The position numbers and the translations under genes are program-made. The notes below the pieces were generated by a model that worked only from the letters and a program-made list of their open reading frames with translations, ran no database searches and was not told the origin of the DNA. A stretch of 64,000 nt of DNA from an uncultured Clostridia bacterium. Lineage in GTDB: Bacteria; Bacillota; Clostridia; TANB77; CAG-508. The stretch lies in the NCBI GenBank assembly GCA_949045875.1, contig CARPYP010000001.1, forward strand, positions 1-64,000. Direction: 5' to 3'. Positions 44,366 to 54,026 of the stretch are shown here, in pieces (position 1 is the stretch's first letter; each line of letters begins with the position of its first letter).

Positions 44366-44719
44366 TTATAAATCATTTTTTCTCGTATCAATATGAGTAT
44401 TAGGATTGAAAGGTGGATTCATTATTTCTATCATTTGCAAATTTCCTTTAAAAGCAAATTCAGTATTTATAGGAATCTATATTGTATCTCCTTTTGATAT
44501 TTCGTAAGTTTCACCATTTATATTTGCTAGTCCTTTTCCTTCTAAAATGTAGTATATATGTATGCTTTCTGTTTCTTTTTGATAATACTCATGCCCTATC
44601 ATCATATCAATATAATCAACTTCTATTCCTAATTTTCCTTTGCTTAAATAATATCCTTTTAAAAAATTATTATGTTCAAAATCTGGATATTGTGAGAATT
44701 CTTTTATATATTTATTCAT
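44366..44719 (-). pseudogene. Cupin-domain protein with an in-frame amber stop
   Basis: The first 80 codons give a small cupin core, with IHIYYILEGKGLANINGETY and EISKGDTI, then TAG at 44477. The same frame continues IPINTEFAFKGNLQMIEIMN to a second stop at 44366, completing the cupin. The start has a GGAGG site. Either a nonsense mutation or an error inactivates it. Confidence 0.7.
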
Positions 44720-44755
44720 CTCTATTCCTCCAATTATTTTTCCTATTTTATATAT

Positions 44756-45385
44756 CTATAATTCATATCTCTTTAATTGTTCTATATATCTTTTAATACT
44801 ACTATCATTTATGTCCTCTGGATTTAGTTTACAATATTCTATAATTTGTTTCTCTATACTTAAGGAACATTCTATCAAATGATTTGCTTTTTCTTCATTA
44901 GCCCATACTGATAATGGCTTGTCTTTATATCTTATTTTCGCATCCTCTAGTCTTTCTCTTATACTGACAACTCCATTTGGTGCAACTCTTTGGTCGCAAT
45001 AAGCACAAATTTTTCTCTCATAGGAATTTGATTTCAATGTTTCTTCATTTTTTCTTGACCTTTTTCCATCTAGTATAATAAGTTCTTTTTCTGTTAGCCC
45101 TTCTTCTTTTCCAATTTCCAAATTAATTTCATGGTCATTAGTTCCATACTTACCAAAGTATTTTTTTCTTACTTTTAAAAATTTTTCGTCTTTTGAAAAA
45201 TCCTCTGGTATTTTTACCATATTTCCCATATCATGTAGTAGACTTACTCTAATAATTGCTTCTTTATCTATTTCTTCTCCATTCCAGTTATCTATTATTA
45301 AATTGCTGCATGCTGCTACTCTTAACATGTGCATTTGTAAATTTTCTGGCAAATGACATTTTTTATAAATTCCTATAATATTCAT
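44756..45385 (-). CDS. HD-domain protein
   Basis: The 209-aa protein has H19, SLLHDMGN (residues 48-55) and later Asp residues of an HD phosphohydrolase, and a C-terminal helical extension. It resembles nucleotide- or phosphate-ester-hydrolysing HD proteins. It is first in the cargo operon with the cupin remnant and the serine hydrolase. It is not a close copy of the HD protein at 15374. Confidence 0.7.
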   Translation of the reverse strand: MNIIGIYKKCHLPENLQMHMLRVAACSNLIIDNWNGEEIDKEAIIRVSLLHDMGNMVKIPEDFSKDEKFLKVRKKYFGKYGTNDHEINLEIGKEEGLTEKELIILDGKRSRKNEETLKSNSYERKICAYCDQRVAPNGVVSIRERLEDAKIRYKDKPLSVWANEEKANHLIECSLSIEKQIIEYCKLNPEDINDSSIKRYIEQLKRYEL

Positions 45386-45514
45386 TTGAATATTGCTCCT
45401 TGTGTTCCTATTTTCTATGCCATAATATTACCATACGTTAACAACTTTTACAATAACAATATAATATATAATTTTTTCTTTGTAACATTACATATTTATA
45501 GCCTACGCAGGAAA

Positions 45515-45559
45515 GTGTTCATAAGGAACACCTAAAACACATAAAAGGACAAGCCTTTT
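45515..45559. other. Two small hairpins between the integrase and the HD operon
   Basis: GTGTTC/GGAACAC (45515-45531) and AAAAGG/CCTTTT (45543-45559) sit in a 240-base gap. They could be the end of one transcript or regulatory, and nothing else is visible there. Confidence 0.35.
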
Positions 45560-45628
45560 AGATTATTAACATTCATTTTTCTTATTAATTTTTTAATAAT
45601 ATTCCCTTGCGTGGTACACTCTTATTTT

Positions 45629-46897
45629 TTATAAATTTAAGGTAAATTGCTCAAATTTTTGTACTATATCTGTTTCCATTTTTGTTGTTACTCTTACATA
45701 TATTTCATAAGTTGTTTTTATTGTACTATGTCCTAATCTCTTTGATACTGCTTTTATATCTGCTCCTGCTTCAATTAATCTTGTTGCATGTGTATCTCTA
45801 AAGTCATGAAATCTACACGGAATTCCTAATTCGTAATGGATAACTTTGAATGGATATTTACAAGTATCTGTTCCTTCAAATACTCCATTATTTTTTAAGA
45901 AAACTAAATTGACTTCTGGCAATGTAACATTAATTTCAGCATAAGCATTTACTATTTTTATTTCCTTCTTTTTAGTATATGGATTTTCTACCTCTTTTGC
46001 ATAATGCTTCATATATGAATCTCCATATTCTTCTTTATATTTTTCTTGTTCTTTTTTGTATTCTTTTAAAGCATTTACTAATGTATCGCCAATATCAATA
46101 GTTCTATAACTACTTGGTGTTTTACAAGTTCCAAAATACCAAACTGTTGTGGCATTTCCAATAATATTTCTATTTTTCGCTCCTCCTTTTTGATTTTTCT
46201 TCAAGATATTTTTATTTACTGTTAATGTTTTGTTTTCCAAATCAATGTCTTTCCAAGTTAGTCCAAATACTTCTGAAACACGAAGTCCAGTATAGTACGC
46301 AGTTAAAAAAGCATAATAAATTGCATGATTATTTTGAAATCTATTTAAAATCATTTTGACTTCTTCTTTTGTAAAAATATGAACTGGATCTTCATCTGGA
46401 ATATCATATTTAGGAAGTCTAACCTTTAATGATGGATTTTCCTTCACAAATCCTACTACATCTGTTGCATAGGTAAATGACGTTTTCAAAACCTTTAAAA
46501 TATTCCTTAAAAAATTTTTAGAAAAACCCTTTTCTACATATATGTTATTGATAAATTCTTGAAGTATTGATGTCGTTATTTGTGATAATCTATAAAATCC
46601 TAATTTAGGTTTTATATGATTTTTTACAATATTTTTGTATGCCTCTATTGTGTGATATTTCAAATTTATCTCGCAATGTTCTTTCATCCAATAATCTAAA
46701 TAATCACTATAAGATATTTGTGATGGAATAAAAGAATGTCCTGTATTGTTGTATTCATTATATGCTTCCATTCCTGCTTTTTCGGCTTCTGCTTTGGTTT
46801 TGAATCCGGATTTTGTAACTCTCTTTCTTTTGCCATTAATAGGTGCAATATCAAATTGATATTGATAAACTTGTCCTCTTTTTCTGACACTAACCAT
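45629..46897 (-). CDS. Tyrosine integrase next to secA
   Basis: The 422-aa protein has an arm domain, a core-binding domain and a catalytic domain: TGLRVSEVFGLTW (Arg I), HDFRDTHATRL (His-x-x-Arg II) and LGHSTIKTTYEIY (His, Tyr). All catalytic residues are present. It is a paralogue of 42103-43371. It lies just past the secA 3' end, with GGCAAC repeats between, so it is the likely driver of integration there. Confidence 0.92.
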   Translation of the reverse strand: MVSVRKRGQVYQYQFDIAPINGKRKRVTKSGFKTKAEAEKAGMEAYNEYNNTGHSFIPSQISYSDYLDYWMKEHCEINLKYHTIEAYKNIVKNHIKPKLGFYRLSQITTSILQEFINNIYVEKGFSKNFLRNILKVLKTSFTYATDVVGFVKENPSLKVRLPKYDIPDEDPVHIFTKEEVKMILNRFQNNHAIYYAFLTAYYTGLRVSEVFGLTWKDIDLENKTLTVNKNILKKNQKGGAKNRNIIGNATTVWYFGTCKTPSSYRTIDIGDTLVNALKEYKKEQEKYKEEYGDSYMKHYAKEVENPYTKKKEIKIVNAYAEINVTLPEVNLVFLKNNGVFEGTDTCKYPFKVIHYELGIPCRFHDFRDTHATRLIEAGADIKAVSKRLGHSTIKTTYEIYVRVTTKMETDIVQKFEQFTLNL

Positions 46898-47043
46898 AAA
46901 TATTTTTACCTCCTAAAAAATTTAGTAAATAAAAAACAAGCCAACACTTTTTATATGTTGACTTTTAGTTATCGTATTCAATTTGTTACCCAAATTGTTG
47001 ATAGAAAAAATGTATTGTTTTCAAAGCTTTCAGAGATTTCTAT

Positions 47044-47071
47044 TTCGTTTGGCAACAAATCGGCAACAATT
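47044..47071. other. Integrase arm-type repeats near the secA end
   Basis: GGCAACAAATCGGCAACAAT matches the repeat at 39757-39790. Both lie within 200 bases of a secA-end copy. Confidence 0.45.
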
Positions 47072-47123
47072 TGTGTTTTTAAATTAGTTTTTTATGTTTT
47101 ATACATCTCTCAAACTATTGATT

Positions 47124-47173
47124 TTACTCATTTCTTCCACAACAATTTTTATATTTCTTCCCACTTCCACAAG
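47124..47173 (-). other. secA 3' end used as attachment site
   Basis: The last 50 bases of secA, coding for the zinc motif CGSGKKYKNCCGRNE, are repeated at 39579-39628 with four mismatches. Integration that recreates the gene's end keeps SecA intact. An integrase gene begins 220 bases away. Confidence 0.75.
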
Positions 47174-49898
47174 GACAAGGCTCATTTCTTCCTACTTTTG
47201 GTTCTTGATTTACTACTGGAGTCCTTTTTACATCTGATGTTTGTGGAACTTGTTGTTTATTCTCTGATACTATATTTATACTATCTAATGTTGCTTGAGC
47301 AACAGATGTTATTTTGGCTGTTTGTTCTCTTTTTAGTTCTCCTGCCTTTTGAATGTTTAATAGGATTTTTACTACATCTTTTTGTATCTCTGCTACCATT
47401 GCGTCAAACATGTCAAATCCTTCTATTCTGTATTGTGCTACTGGATCTTTTTGTCCATAGGCACGTAAACCAATTCCTTCTTTTAAGTCATCCATTGCAT
47501 CTATGTGATCCATCCATTTTTGGTCTACTACTTTTAACATTACTACTCTTTCTAGTTCTCTTATTTCTTGCTCTCCAAGTTCTTGCTCTTTTTCTTCGTA
47601 TTTTTGCTTTGATTTTTCTACTATTTCACTTATTACATTTGCTTGGTTTAAATTTTCTTCTTTTAATGCTTCTATTTCACTAATTCCAAAGTTATTTTTT
47701 ATTTCTTGTGCTAAAGCTTCTTTACTTATTTTTTCATCTGTTCTAAAGAAATTTGAAACTACTTCTGTTGCCACTGGTTCAATCATTTTTAGTATGCTTT
47801 CTTTTAGATTCTTACCATCTAATACGTCTCTTCTTTGCCCATATATTATTTCTCTTTGCGTGTTCATAACATCATCATATTGTAATACATTTTTACGGAT
47901 GCTAAAGTTTCTTCCTTCAACTCTTTTTTGTGCATTTTCTACTGCATTTGATAACATTTTAGCTTCAATAGGCATGTCTTCATCTGCACCTATCTTGTCA
48001 TATATGTTTGTTATTACATCTCCACCAAATATTTTCATTAAGTTATCATCAAGTCCTATGAAAAATTTTGATTCTCCGACATCTCCTTGACGTCCACTAC
48101 GTCCCCTTAACTGATTGTCAATTCTTCTTGATTCGTGTCTTTCTGTTCCTATGATTTTTAGACCACCTGCTTCAATTACTTTCTCTTTTTCTTCTTTTAT
48201 TTCTTCATCAAATTTCTTTTCTAGTTCTCTAAATAATTTTCTTGCTTCTAGTACCTCCCCATTGTCTGTTTCATTATAGGCATTCGCTTGTTCAATTAAT
48301 TCATCTGAATATCCTTTTCTTTTCATTTCTTGTTTTGCTAAAAATTCAGAGTTTCCACCTAGTATAATGTCTGTACCACGTCCTGCCATGTTTGTAGAAA
48401 TAGTTACTGCTCCATATTTACCTGCTTGTGCTATAATTGAAGCTTCTTTTTCATGGAATTTTGCATTTAATACTTGATGTGGTATTCCTTCTTTTTTTAA
48501 TACACTGCTTATTTTTTCAGAGTTTTCTATTGAAATTGTACCTACTAACACTGGTTGACCTTTTTCATGGCTTTTTTTAATTTCCTCTACAATTGCATTA
48601 AATTTGGCTTTTTCATTTTTGTATATTACATCATTTAGGTCATTTCTTATCATTGGCTTATTTGTAGGTATTGTGATAACATCTAATTTATAGATTTCTT
48701 GAAATTCTGCTTCTTCTGTCATCGCTGTACCTGTCATTCCTGAAAGCTTTGAATACATTCTAAAATAGTTTTGGAATGTTATTGTTGCTAGTGTTCTTGA
48801 TTCATCTGCTATTCTTACTCCTTCTTTTGCTTCTATTGCTTGATGTAATCCATTATTATAACGTCTACCATACATTATACGTCCTGTGAATTCATCTACG
48901 ATTAATACTTCTCCATCTTTTACAATGTAATCTATATCCCTTTTCATTATTCCATGTGCACGTAATGCTTGGTTTATATGATGAACTAAATCAGAGTTGT
49001 CTAAGTCATCTAAATTATCTACATTAAATGATTTTTCTGCTTTGTCTATACCTTTAGCTGTAAGTGAGGCTGATTTTGCTTTTAAGTCTACTATATAGTC
49101 ATATTTTTCATTATCTTCTGCTTGGTCTATATCTTTTACATCTTCTTCTATAATTACTTTTGGTGTAAGTCTTTTTACAAAGTCATTTGCTTTTTTATAC
49201 ATTTCTGATGATGCTGCTGCTTTTCCAGATATTATTAATGGTGTACGCGCTTCATCTATTAAAATACTATCTATCTCATCTACAATTGCAAAGTTTAATC
49301 CTCTTTGTACGGCTTGATTTTTATATATAACCATATTATCTCTTAGATAATCAAATCCAAATTCGTTATTTGTTCCATATGTAATGTCTGCTCCATATGC
49401 TTTTTGTTTTTCTTCTGGTCTCATACCACTTATAACTAGTCCTACTGTTAAACCTAAAAATTTATAGACTTTTCCCATCCATTCACTATCACGTGTAGCT
49501 AAGTAATCATTTACTGTAACTACATGAACTCCGTTTCCTGATAAAGCATTTAAATATGCTGGAAGGGTTGCTACTAAAGTTTTTCCTTCTCCTGTTTTCA
49601 TTTCTGAAATTCTTCCTTGGTGTAAAATAATTCCACCAATTAATTGAACATCAAAGTGTCTCATCCCTAAAACTCTTTTAGAGGCTTCTCTCATTACTGC
49701 AAATGCCTCAGTTAAAATATCATCTAATGTTTCTCCATTTTGTAATCTATTTTTGAATTCTTCAGTTTTATTTGTTAATTCTGTATCTGATAGTTTAGCT
49801 ATTCCCTCCTCTAAATTGTTTATCTTCTCCACAAGTGGCATTATCCTTTGTACTTCTCTTTCTGAATATGATTTAAAAATTTTGCTAAATATTCCCAT
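47124..49898 (-). CDS. secA: Preprotein translocase ATPase SecA
   Basis: The start is set at 49898 (MGIFSKIFKSYSER). The protein (924 aa) has the DEAD motor (MKTGEGKTLVATLPAYLNAL, IVDEIDSILIDEARTP), the preprotein cross-linking domain, helicase motif 2 (TNMAGRGTDIILGG), a helical scaffold, and the C-terminal CPCGSGKKYKNCC zinc motif. It drives protein export through SecYEG. An acidic insertion (about residues 240-290) lies near the nucleotide-binding domain. The 3' end is an integration target. Confidence 0.97.
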   Translation of the reverse strand: MGIFSKIFKSYSEREVQRIMPLVEKINNLEEGIAKLSDTELTNKTEEFKNRLQNGETLDDILTEAFAVMREASKRVLGMRHFDVQLIGGIILHQGRISEMKTGEGKTLVATLPAYLNALSGNGVHVVTVNDYLATRDSEWMGKVYKFLGLTVGLVISGMRPEEKQKAYGADITYGTNNEFGFDYLRDNMVIYKNQAVQRGLNFAIVDEIDSILIDEARTPLIISGKAAASSEMYKKANDFVKRLTPKVIIEEDVKDIDQAEDNEKYDYIVDLKAKSASLTAKGIDKAEKSFNVDNLDDLDNSDLVHHINQALRAHGIMKRDIDYIVKDGEVLIVDEFTGRIMYGRRYNNGLHQAIEAKEGVRIADESRTLATITFQNYFRMYSKLSGMTGTAMTEEAEFQEIYKLDVITIPTNKPMIRNDLNDVIYKNEKAKFNAIVEEIKKSHEKGQPVLVGTISIENSEKISSVLKKEGIPHQVLNAKFHEKEASIIAQAGKYGAVTISTNMAGRGTDIILGGNSEFLAKQEMKRKGYSDELIEQANAYNETDNGEVLEARKLFRELEKKFDEEIKEEKEKVIEAGGLKIIGTERHESRRIDNQLRGRSGRQGDVGESKFFIGLDDNLMKIFGGDVITNIYDKIGADEDMPIEAKMLSNAVENAQKRVEGRNFSIRKNVLQYDDVMNTQREIIYGQRRDVLDGKNLKESILKMIEPVATEVVSNFFRTDEKISKEALAQEIKNNFGISEIEALKEENLNQANVISEIVEKSKQKYEEKEQELGEQEIRELERVVMLKVVDQKWMDHIDAMDDLKEGIGLRAYGQKDPVAQYRIEGFDMFDAMVAEIQKDVVKILLNIQKAGELKREQTAKITSVAQATLDSINIVSENKQQVPQTSDVKRTPVVNQEPKVGRNEPCPCGSGKKYKNCCGRNE

Positions 49899-50002
49899 TA
49901 TACCTTTTCCTTTCACATACGTTTTTTTCTAAAAACATACTATATCACTTTTTTACATTTTTTACAAGAGAAATTTTATAGATTTTTTCGTTTTCATCAC
50001 AT

Positions 50003-50043
50003 AGGCGCCTAGTAAAATTGTTTACAAATTTTACTGGGCGCCT
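50003..50043. terminator. GC-rich hairpin upstream of secA
   Basis: AGGCGCCTAGTAAAAT and ATTTTACTGGGCGCCT pair over 16 positions with one G-T, around TGTTTACAA. It lies in the 310-base gap before secA. It may be a second terminator or a secA leader structure. Confidence 0.6.
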
Positions 50044-50094
50044 CTATAAACATATATAATATATTAACATGAATTTTATTATTGAATAGGAAAA

Positions 50095-50125
50095 GGTACA
50101 TTGCATATTTTTCATACAATGTACC
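50095..50125. terminator. Terminator of the double-AAA gene
   Basis: GGTACATTG and CAATGTACC pair around a 13-base loop. On the minus strand it is followed by T's, just beyond the AAA gene's stop. Confidence 0.75.
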
Positions 50126-50208
50126 GCTTAACCTTTGGGACTATAACCCACACACACCTATATGTTAACATTAACCTATAAGTTTGTCAATACTTTTTTT
50201 AATATTTT

Positions 50209-53200
50209 TTAAAATCCTATCCTTTTTTCTTTATGTATTTCAATTTCAGGTATGTCTTCTGTTGTTATTTTCTTTAGTTCTTTTAAGTCTTGAAGGTCTC
50301 TACATCTTTTTGCATGTTGCATTAGAGTTTTCTTAAATACATTTATTACAAATCTTGCATTTCCAAAGTTTCTTGTTTTTATGTTTTGTTTTATTATATT
50401 TAATATCTCTTCTTCTGCTTTTTTCTCTATTTCAAATTCTGCTTTTTCTACTTCTTTCTTAAATATTGTTAGTAATTCGTATTCTGAATAGTCTCCAAAT
50501 TCTATTGTTTCTCCTACCCTCGAAATTAACCCAGAGTTCAATTCTAAAAACTCTTTCATTTCTTCTTTATATCCTGCAAATATTACGGTTATTCTTCCTT
50601 CATAATCTGTCATATATTTTGTTATTGTTGATATCGCATCTTGCGAATAATTACCATTATTTCCTGCTTGATTCATTAGTGTATATGCTTCATCTATAAA
50701 TAATAATCCATCTATCGCATTTTCTAGTACTTTTGCTGTTTTATTTGATGTTTGTCCTACATATTCTCCAATTAAGTCTTTTCCTGTTACTTCTATTAGT
50801 TTATTATTTTTTATGTATCCCAAGTTATATAGAATTTCTGCAAAAATCCTTGCTACGGTAGTTTTTCCTGTTCCTGGATTTCCTATGAATATCATGTTTA
50901 GATTTAATGGTATTCTTTTTTCTAATTTGTTGTTTAACATTACTAAGTCTATTAAACCATCTAATTCTTTTTTTACATTAGTTAATCCTACTAATTTTGA
51001 AAGTTCCCCTTGTATCTCTTCTGTACTTTTCTTTAAACTAAAACTTTCATTTGTTAATCCTATTACATCTTTTTTAGTTATAGTCATTAAATTATTTTCA
51101 TCAAAGTCTTGTGCATGAATCATTACTAATCTTTCAAATAAATTAATCATAAATCTTGCATTTCCAAAGTTTCTTGTGTTTTTATTTGTTTCTAGTATTT
51201 CTATTATTCCTTTTTTAGCACTTTCCTCAACTGTAAAGCCTTTACTTAAAGCATAATTGTCTAATATTTGTATTAATTCTTCAGTTGTATAATTGCTAAA
51301 TTCAAATGTATATCCTATTCTTGAAGCAATACCTGGATTAGAGTCTAAAAAGTTCTTCATTTCTAATGTATATCCAGCAAAAATTACAACTAGCCTATCT
51401 TTATATTTTTCCATGGCTTGCACTAATGTTGCAATAGATTCTTCTCCAAAACTTGCATTTTTGTTTGCTGATACTATTGAGTATGCTTCGTCTATAAATA
51501 ATACTCCATCTAAAGCATTTTCTATTATCCTAGATGTTTTTATAGCAGTTTGTCCTACATATTCTGCTACTAAGTCTTTTGCTGTTACATCTATAAATTT
51601 ATTTTTCTTAATATAACCTAATTCATATAGAATATCTGCCATTATACTTGCTACTGTTGTCTTTCCTGTTCCTGGATTTCCTAAAAATAGCATATTCATA
51701 TTCATATTTTTATTTTCTAATTTATTTGATATTTTTTTGTTAAATATTAATAAATTTCTAAATTTCTGAACTTCCCTTTTTATTTCTTCTAGTCCTATTA
51801 AGTCTTCAATATTTTTCTTCGAGGTTCCATTATATATTTTTTTATTATAGTTTATTATGTCACCTTTTAGCTCGTTAGATACATTTGTCTTGTTAAAGTT
51901 GTTATATACAATATCCTTATATAAACTTTCAATGTAATCATTATTTTTTATAGCACTTTGCCTATAATCATCTTCAATAAATTTTTTTATATCTCTTTCA
52001 ATTTCTATTGAAACTTCATAATTATTTTTTAATCTATTCATAATTTTATTCTGTATTTTTACTAAACTGTATTCATCTATTTTTATATTATGTCTAATTC
52101 TTCCTTGTAGTACTGGGTAACCTTTAATAAAGTTTGTTATATCATTTTTTGATGCTATTACAGTAATATTTCTATCATATATTTTCATACTACTTTCTAT
52201 TGAATAAAATAGGTTTTCCATTTTACTTTGTGATAGTGATATTTTTTCAATTTCTTTTATTACAACCATTCCACTATCTTTGTACATTTTATCTATATTG
52301 TTTATTATTTCAGCATCTTTTTCACATTTATTATATAAAAATTCAGTATCTATGATTGACATTTTTTCTTTTATATATCCACAGCTTGTTGCAAATCTAT
52401 ATATAATTGACATTATTTTCTCTAATAAACTTTCATCCTCAATTTGCAAGTTTATATTTAATTGCACATATGGTAAATGATATTGATATTTTATATGATA
52501 ATTTCTAATATATGTTATCATTTCTATCAATTCTTTTTTTACCGCTTGTTCACAGTCTAAATGGTTTATTTGATATACATACCATTTATAATAAGTATTA
52601 AATTTACTTTCTGCTATATTTCCACATTTATATATAGCTCTCTCTAATACTTTTTTAGGGTTTAATTTCTCTATCGCGCATAAATATAAAACATATGCTG
52701 CTATTTTATATGGTGAACATTCATATATTGATGTTCCTTTATTGTCTTCTAAATTATCTAAATATAATCTTTCTTCTATTGTATTTCCCATACTTGTATA
52801 ATAATTATATAAATTATTTATTAGTGAGTCACTATTAACTTTTAAGTCTATTCTATTATATTTGACCATATTATCTACAGCTTCTATTAATTTTACAGCT
52901 TTTGTTTCAACTAATAATTGCGCTATTCTCAATTCTGAGAATTCATTACTTAATTTTATAATTTTGTTTGCTACATTTTTTTCTAAGACTTCATTATTTA
53001 TGCTTTTATTTACAGGCTCATCCACTAATTTTTCCATTAGTTTGTCTATATCCAATTTATTATGGTTCGCATAGTTTTTTAAATCTGCATATGCTTTTAT
53101 TGGACAGAATTCTGATTTTACATCACACCAATTGCACTTTCTTCTAATGCTTTCTGAATATTGATTATATTCAATAGTCCAATTACTTGTTTCTCTCATC

Positions 53201-53418
53201 ATATTATAATTTGCAAAGTTAACGGCTAATAAATCAATATAGTCTTGTTCTTCACTTTCTCTATTATATGTACATAAATTTAAATATGAATATTTTAAAA
53301 CTTTACTATTATTATCTTCTGTACATGTATATAAACATTTGGCTTTGTGTATAAAGTTCATAATCCTTACAGTAACTGGATCTAAGTATTTACTAAGTTC
53401 ATATCCCTCTATCATCAT
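50209..53418 (-). CDS. Double CbbX/SpoVK-type AAA+ ATPase with a novel N-terminal half
   Basis: The 1069-aa protein has two AAA+ modules (about residues 560-810 and 830-1060), each with Walker A GNPGTGKTTVA, a sensor/pore stretch (EYVGQTA, EYVGQTS), FIDEAY Walker B, and a C-terminal helical lid ending NFGNARFMINLFER or NFGNARFVINVFKK. This is the CbbX/SpoVK/EccA family pattern. The first 540 residues are unrecognised; a Cys-rich stretch (CNWCDVKSEFC) near residue 95 may bind metal. Possible role is a remodelling motor in secretion or sporulation. It stands alone, divergent from a 127-aa gene. Confidence 0.75.
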   Translation of the reverse strand: MMIEGYELSKYLDPVTVRIMNFIHKAKCLYTCTEDNNSKVLKYSYLNLCTYNRESEEQDYIDLLAVNFANYNMMRETSNWTIEYNQYSESIRRKCNWCDVKSEFCPIKAYADLKNYANHNKLDIDKLMEKLVDEPVNKSINNEVLEKNVANKIIKLSNEFSELRIAQLLVETKAVKLIEAVDNMVKYNRIDLKVNSDSLINNLYNYYTSMGNTIEERLYLDNLEDNKGTSIYECSPYKIAAYVLYLCAIEKLNPKKVLERAIYKCGNIAESKFNTYYKWYVYQINHLDCEQAVKKELIEMITYIRNYHIKYQYHLPYVQLNINLQIEDESLLEKIMSIIYRFATSCGYIKEKMSIIDTEFLYNKCEKDAEIINNIDKMYKDSGMVVIKEIEKISLSQSKMENLFYSIESSMKIYDRNITVIASKNDITNFIKGYPVLQGRIRHNIKIDEYSLVKIQNKIMNRLKNNYEVSIEIERDIKKFIEDDYRQSAIKNNDYIESLYKDIVYNNFNKTNVSNELKGDIINYNKKIYNGTSKKNIEDLIGLEEIKREVQKFRNLLIFNKKISNKLENKNMNMNMLFLGNPGTGKTTVASIMADILYELGYIKKNKFIDVTAKDLVAEYVGQTAIKTSRIIENALDGVLFIDEAYSIVSANKNASFGEESIATLVQAMEKYKDRLVVIFAGYTLEMKNFLDSNPGIASRIGYTFEFSNYTTEELIQILDNYALSKGFTVEESAKKGIIEILETNKNTRNFGNARFMINLFERLVMIHAQDFDENNLMTITKKDVIGLTNESFSLKKSTEEIQGELSKLVGLTNVKKELDGLIDLVMLNNKLEKRIPLNLNMIFIGNPGTGKTTVARIFAEILYNLGYIKNNKLIEVTGKDLIGEYVGQTSNKTAKVLENAIDGLLFIDEAYTLMNQAGNNGNYSQDAISTITKYMTDYEGRITVIFAGYKEEMKEFLELNSGLISRVGETIEFGDYSEYELLTIFKKEVEKAEFEIEKKAEEEILNIIKQNIKTRNFGNARFVINVFKKTLMQHAKRCRDLQDLKELKKITTEDIPEIEIHKEKRIGF

Positions 53419-53533
53419 TTTTCCTTCACTTTCTACATTATTCTACATTTTTTATTATATTATCTCATTATACAAAAGTCAATTGAAAAATTTAGAAATT
53501 TATATGTTTAGGATTTTGTACCATTTATTAAGG

Positions 53534-53562
53534 TTGATTTTTCTGTTATTTTGTAGTATACT
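53534..53562 (+). promoter_or_regulatory. Promoter of the 127-aa + strand gene
   Basis: TTGATT and TATACT are separated by 17 bases. The gene starts 37 bases downstream of the -10. Confidence 0.7.
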
Positions 53563-53598
53563 AAAATAGTAAATGTCGAGAGCATGGAGGTATAAAAA

Positions 53599-53982
53599 AT
53601 GATACAACAAATTAATAACATTGACAGAATATTATTTACAATCCGGGAAAATCTAGTCAAACGTAAACACAAGAATTGGATCAATAATCCTATTTCTGTA
53701 CTTCTGGAAGGAATTGTTTGTAGTATGCAAATTTTTCCAATAGATAACATTGCATTTGTAATTAAATACGAATGCAAAGGTGATCCTACAGTTGCTTATT
53801 TTCCTAGTGATAATGTTCATATGAAACATTGTCTATGGGAACTTTTATGTTACTTGGATTTGTATGAATTCAAGGGCGGTCTCCTTCCTGCATATCGTGA
53901 ACTTCAGGAACTTAAGCAAGAACTGAAAAACTTGTTGCAGTTATGCTTTCCTGACGAAAAAATTTGTAACAGCATAATTTAA
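53599..53982 (+). CDS. 127-aa protein of unknown function
   Basis: The frame begins MIQQINNIDRILFTIRENLV, with GGAGG eight bases upstream, its own promoter, and a terminator at its end. It has a Cys/Trp/Leu-rich middle (HCLWELLCYLDLYEFKGG) and an amphipathic C-terminal helix (YRELQELKQELKNLLQL). I do not recognise the family. Its GC content is higher than the neighbours', hinting at transfer. Confidence 0.7.
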   Translation: MIQQINNIDRILFTIRENLVKRKHKNWINNPISVLLEGIVCSMQIFPIDNIAFVIKYECKGDPTVAYFPSDNVHMKHCLWELLCYLDLYEFKGGLLPAYRELQELKQELKNLLQLCFPDEKICNSII

Positions 53983-53985
53983 TAC

Positions 53986-54026
53986 AAAAGGTATTGGGGT
54001 AGAACCATGTTCCCCCAATACCTTTT
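53986..54026. terminator. Terminator between the 127-aa gene and murD
   Basis: AAAAGGTATTGGGG and CCCCAATACCTTTT pair perfectly, and the structure serves both convergent genes. Confidence 0.9.

Noticed and set aside
46736..47683. A 315-aa + strand ORF opposite secA and the integrase
   Set aside because: It is a hydrophobic low-complexity shadow of AT-rich minus-strand genes; no RBS and no family motif.
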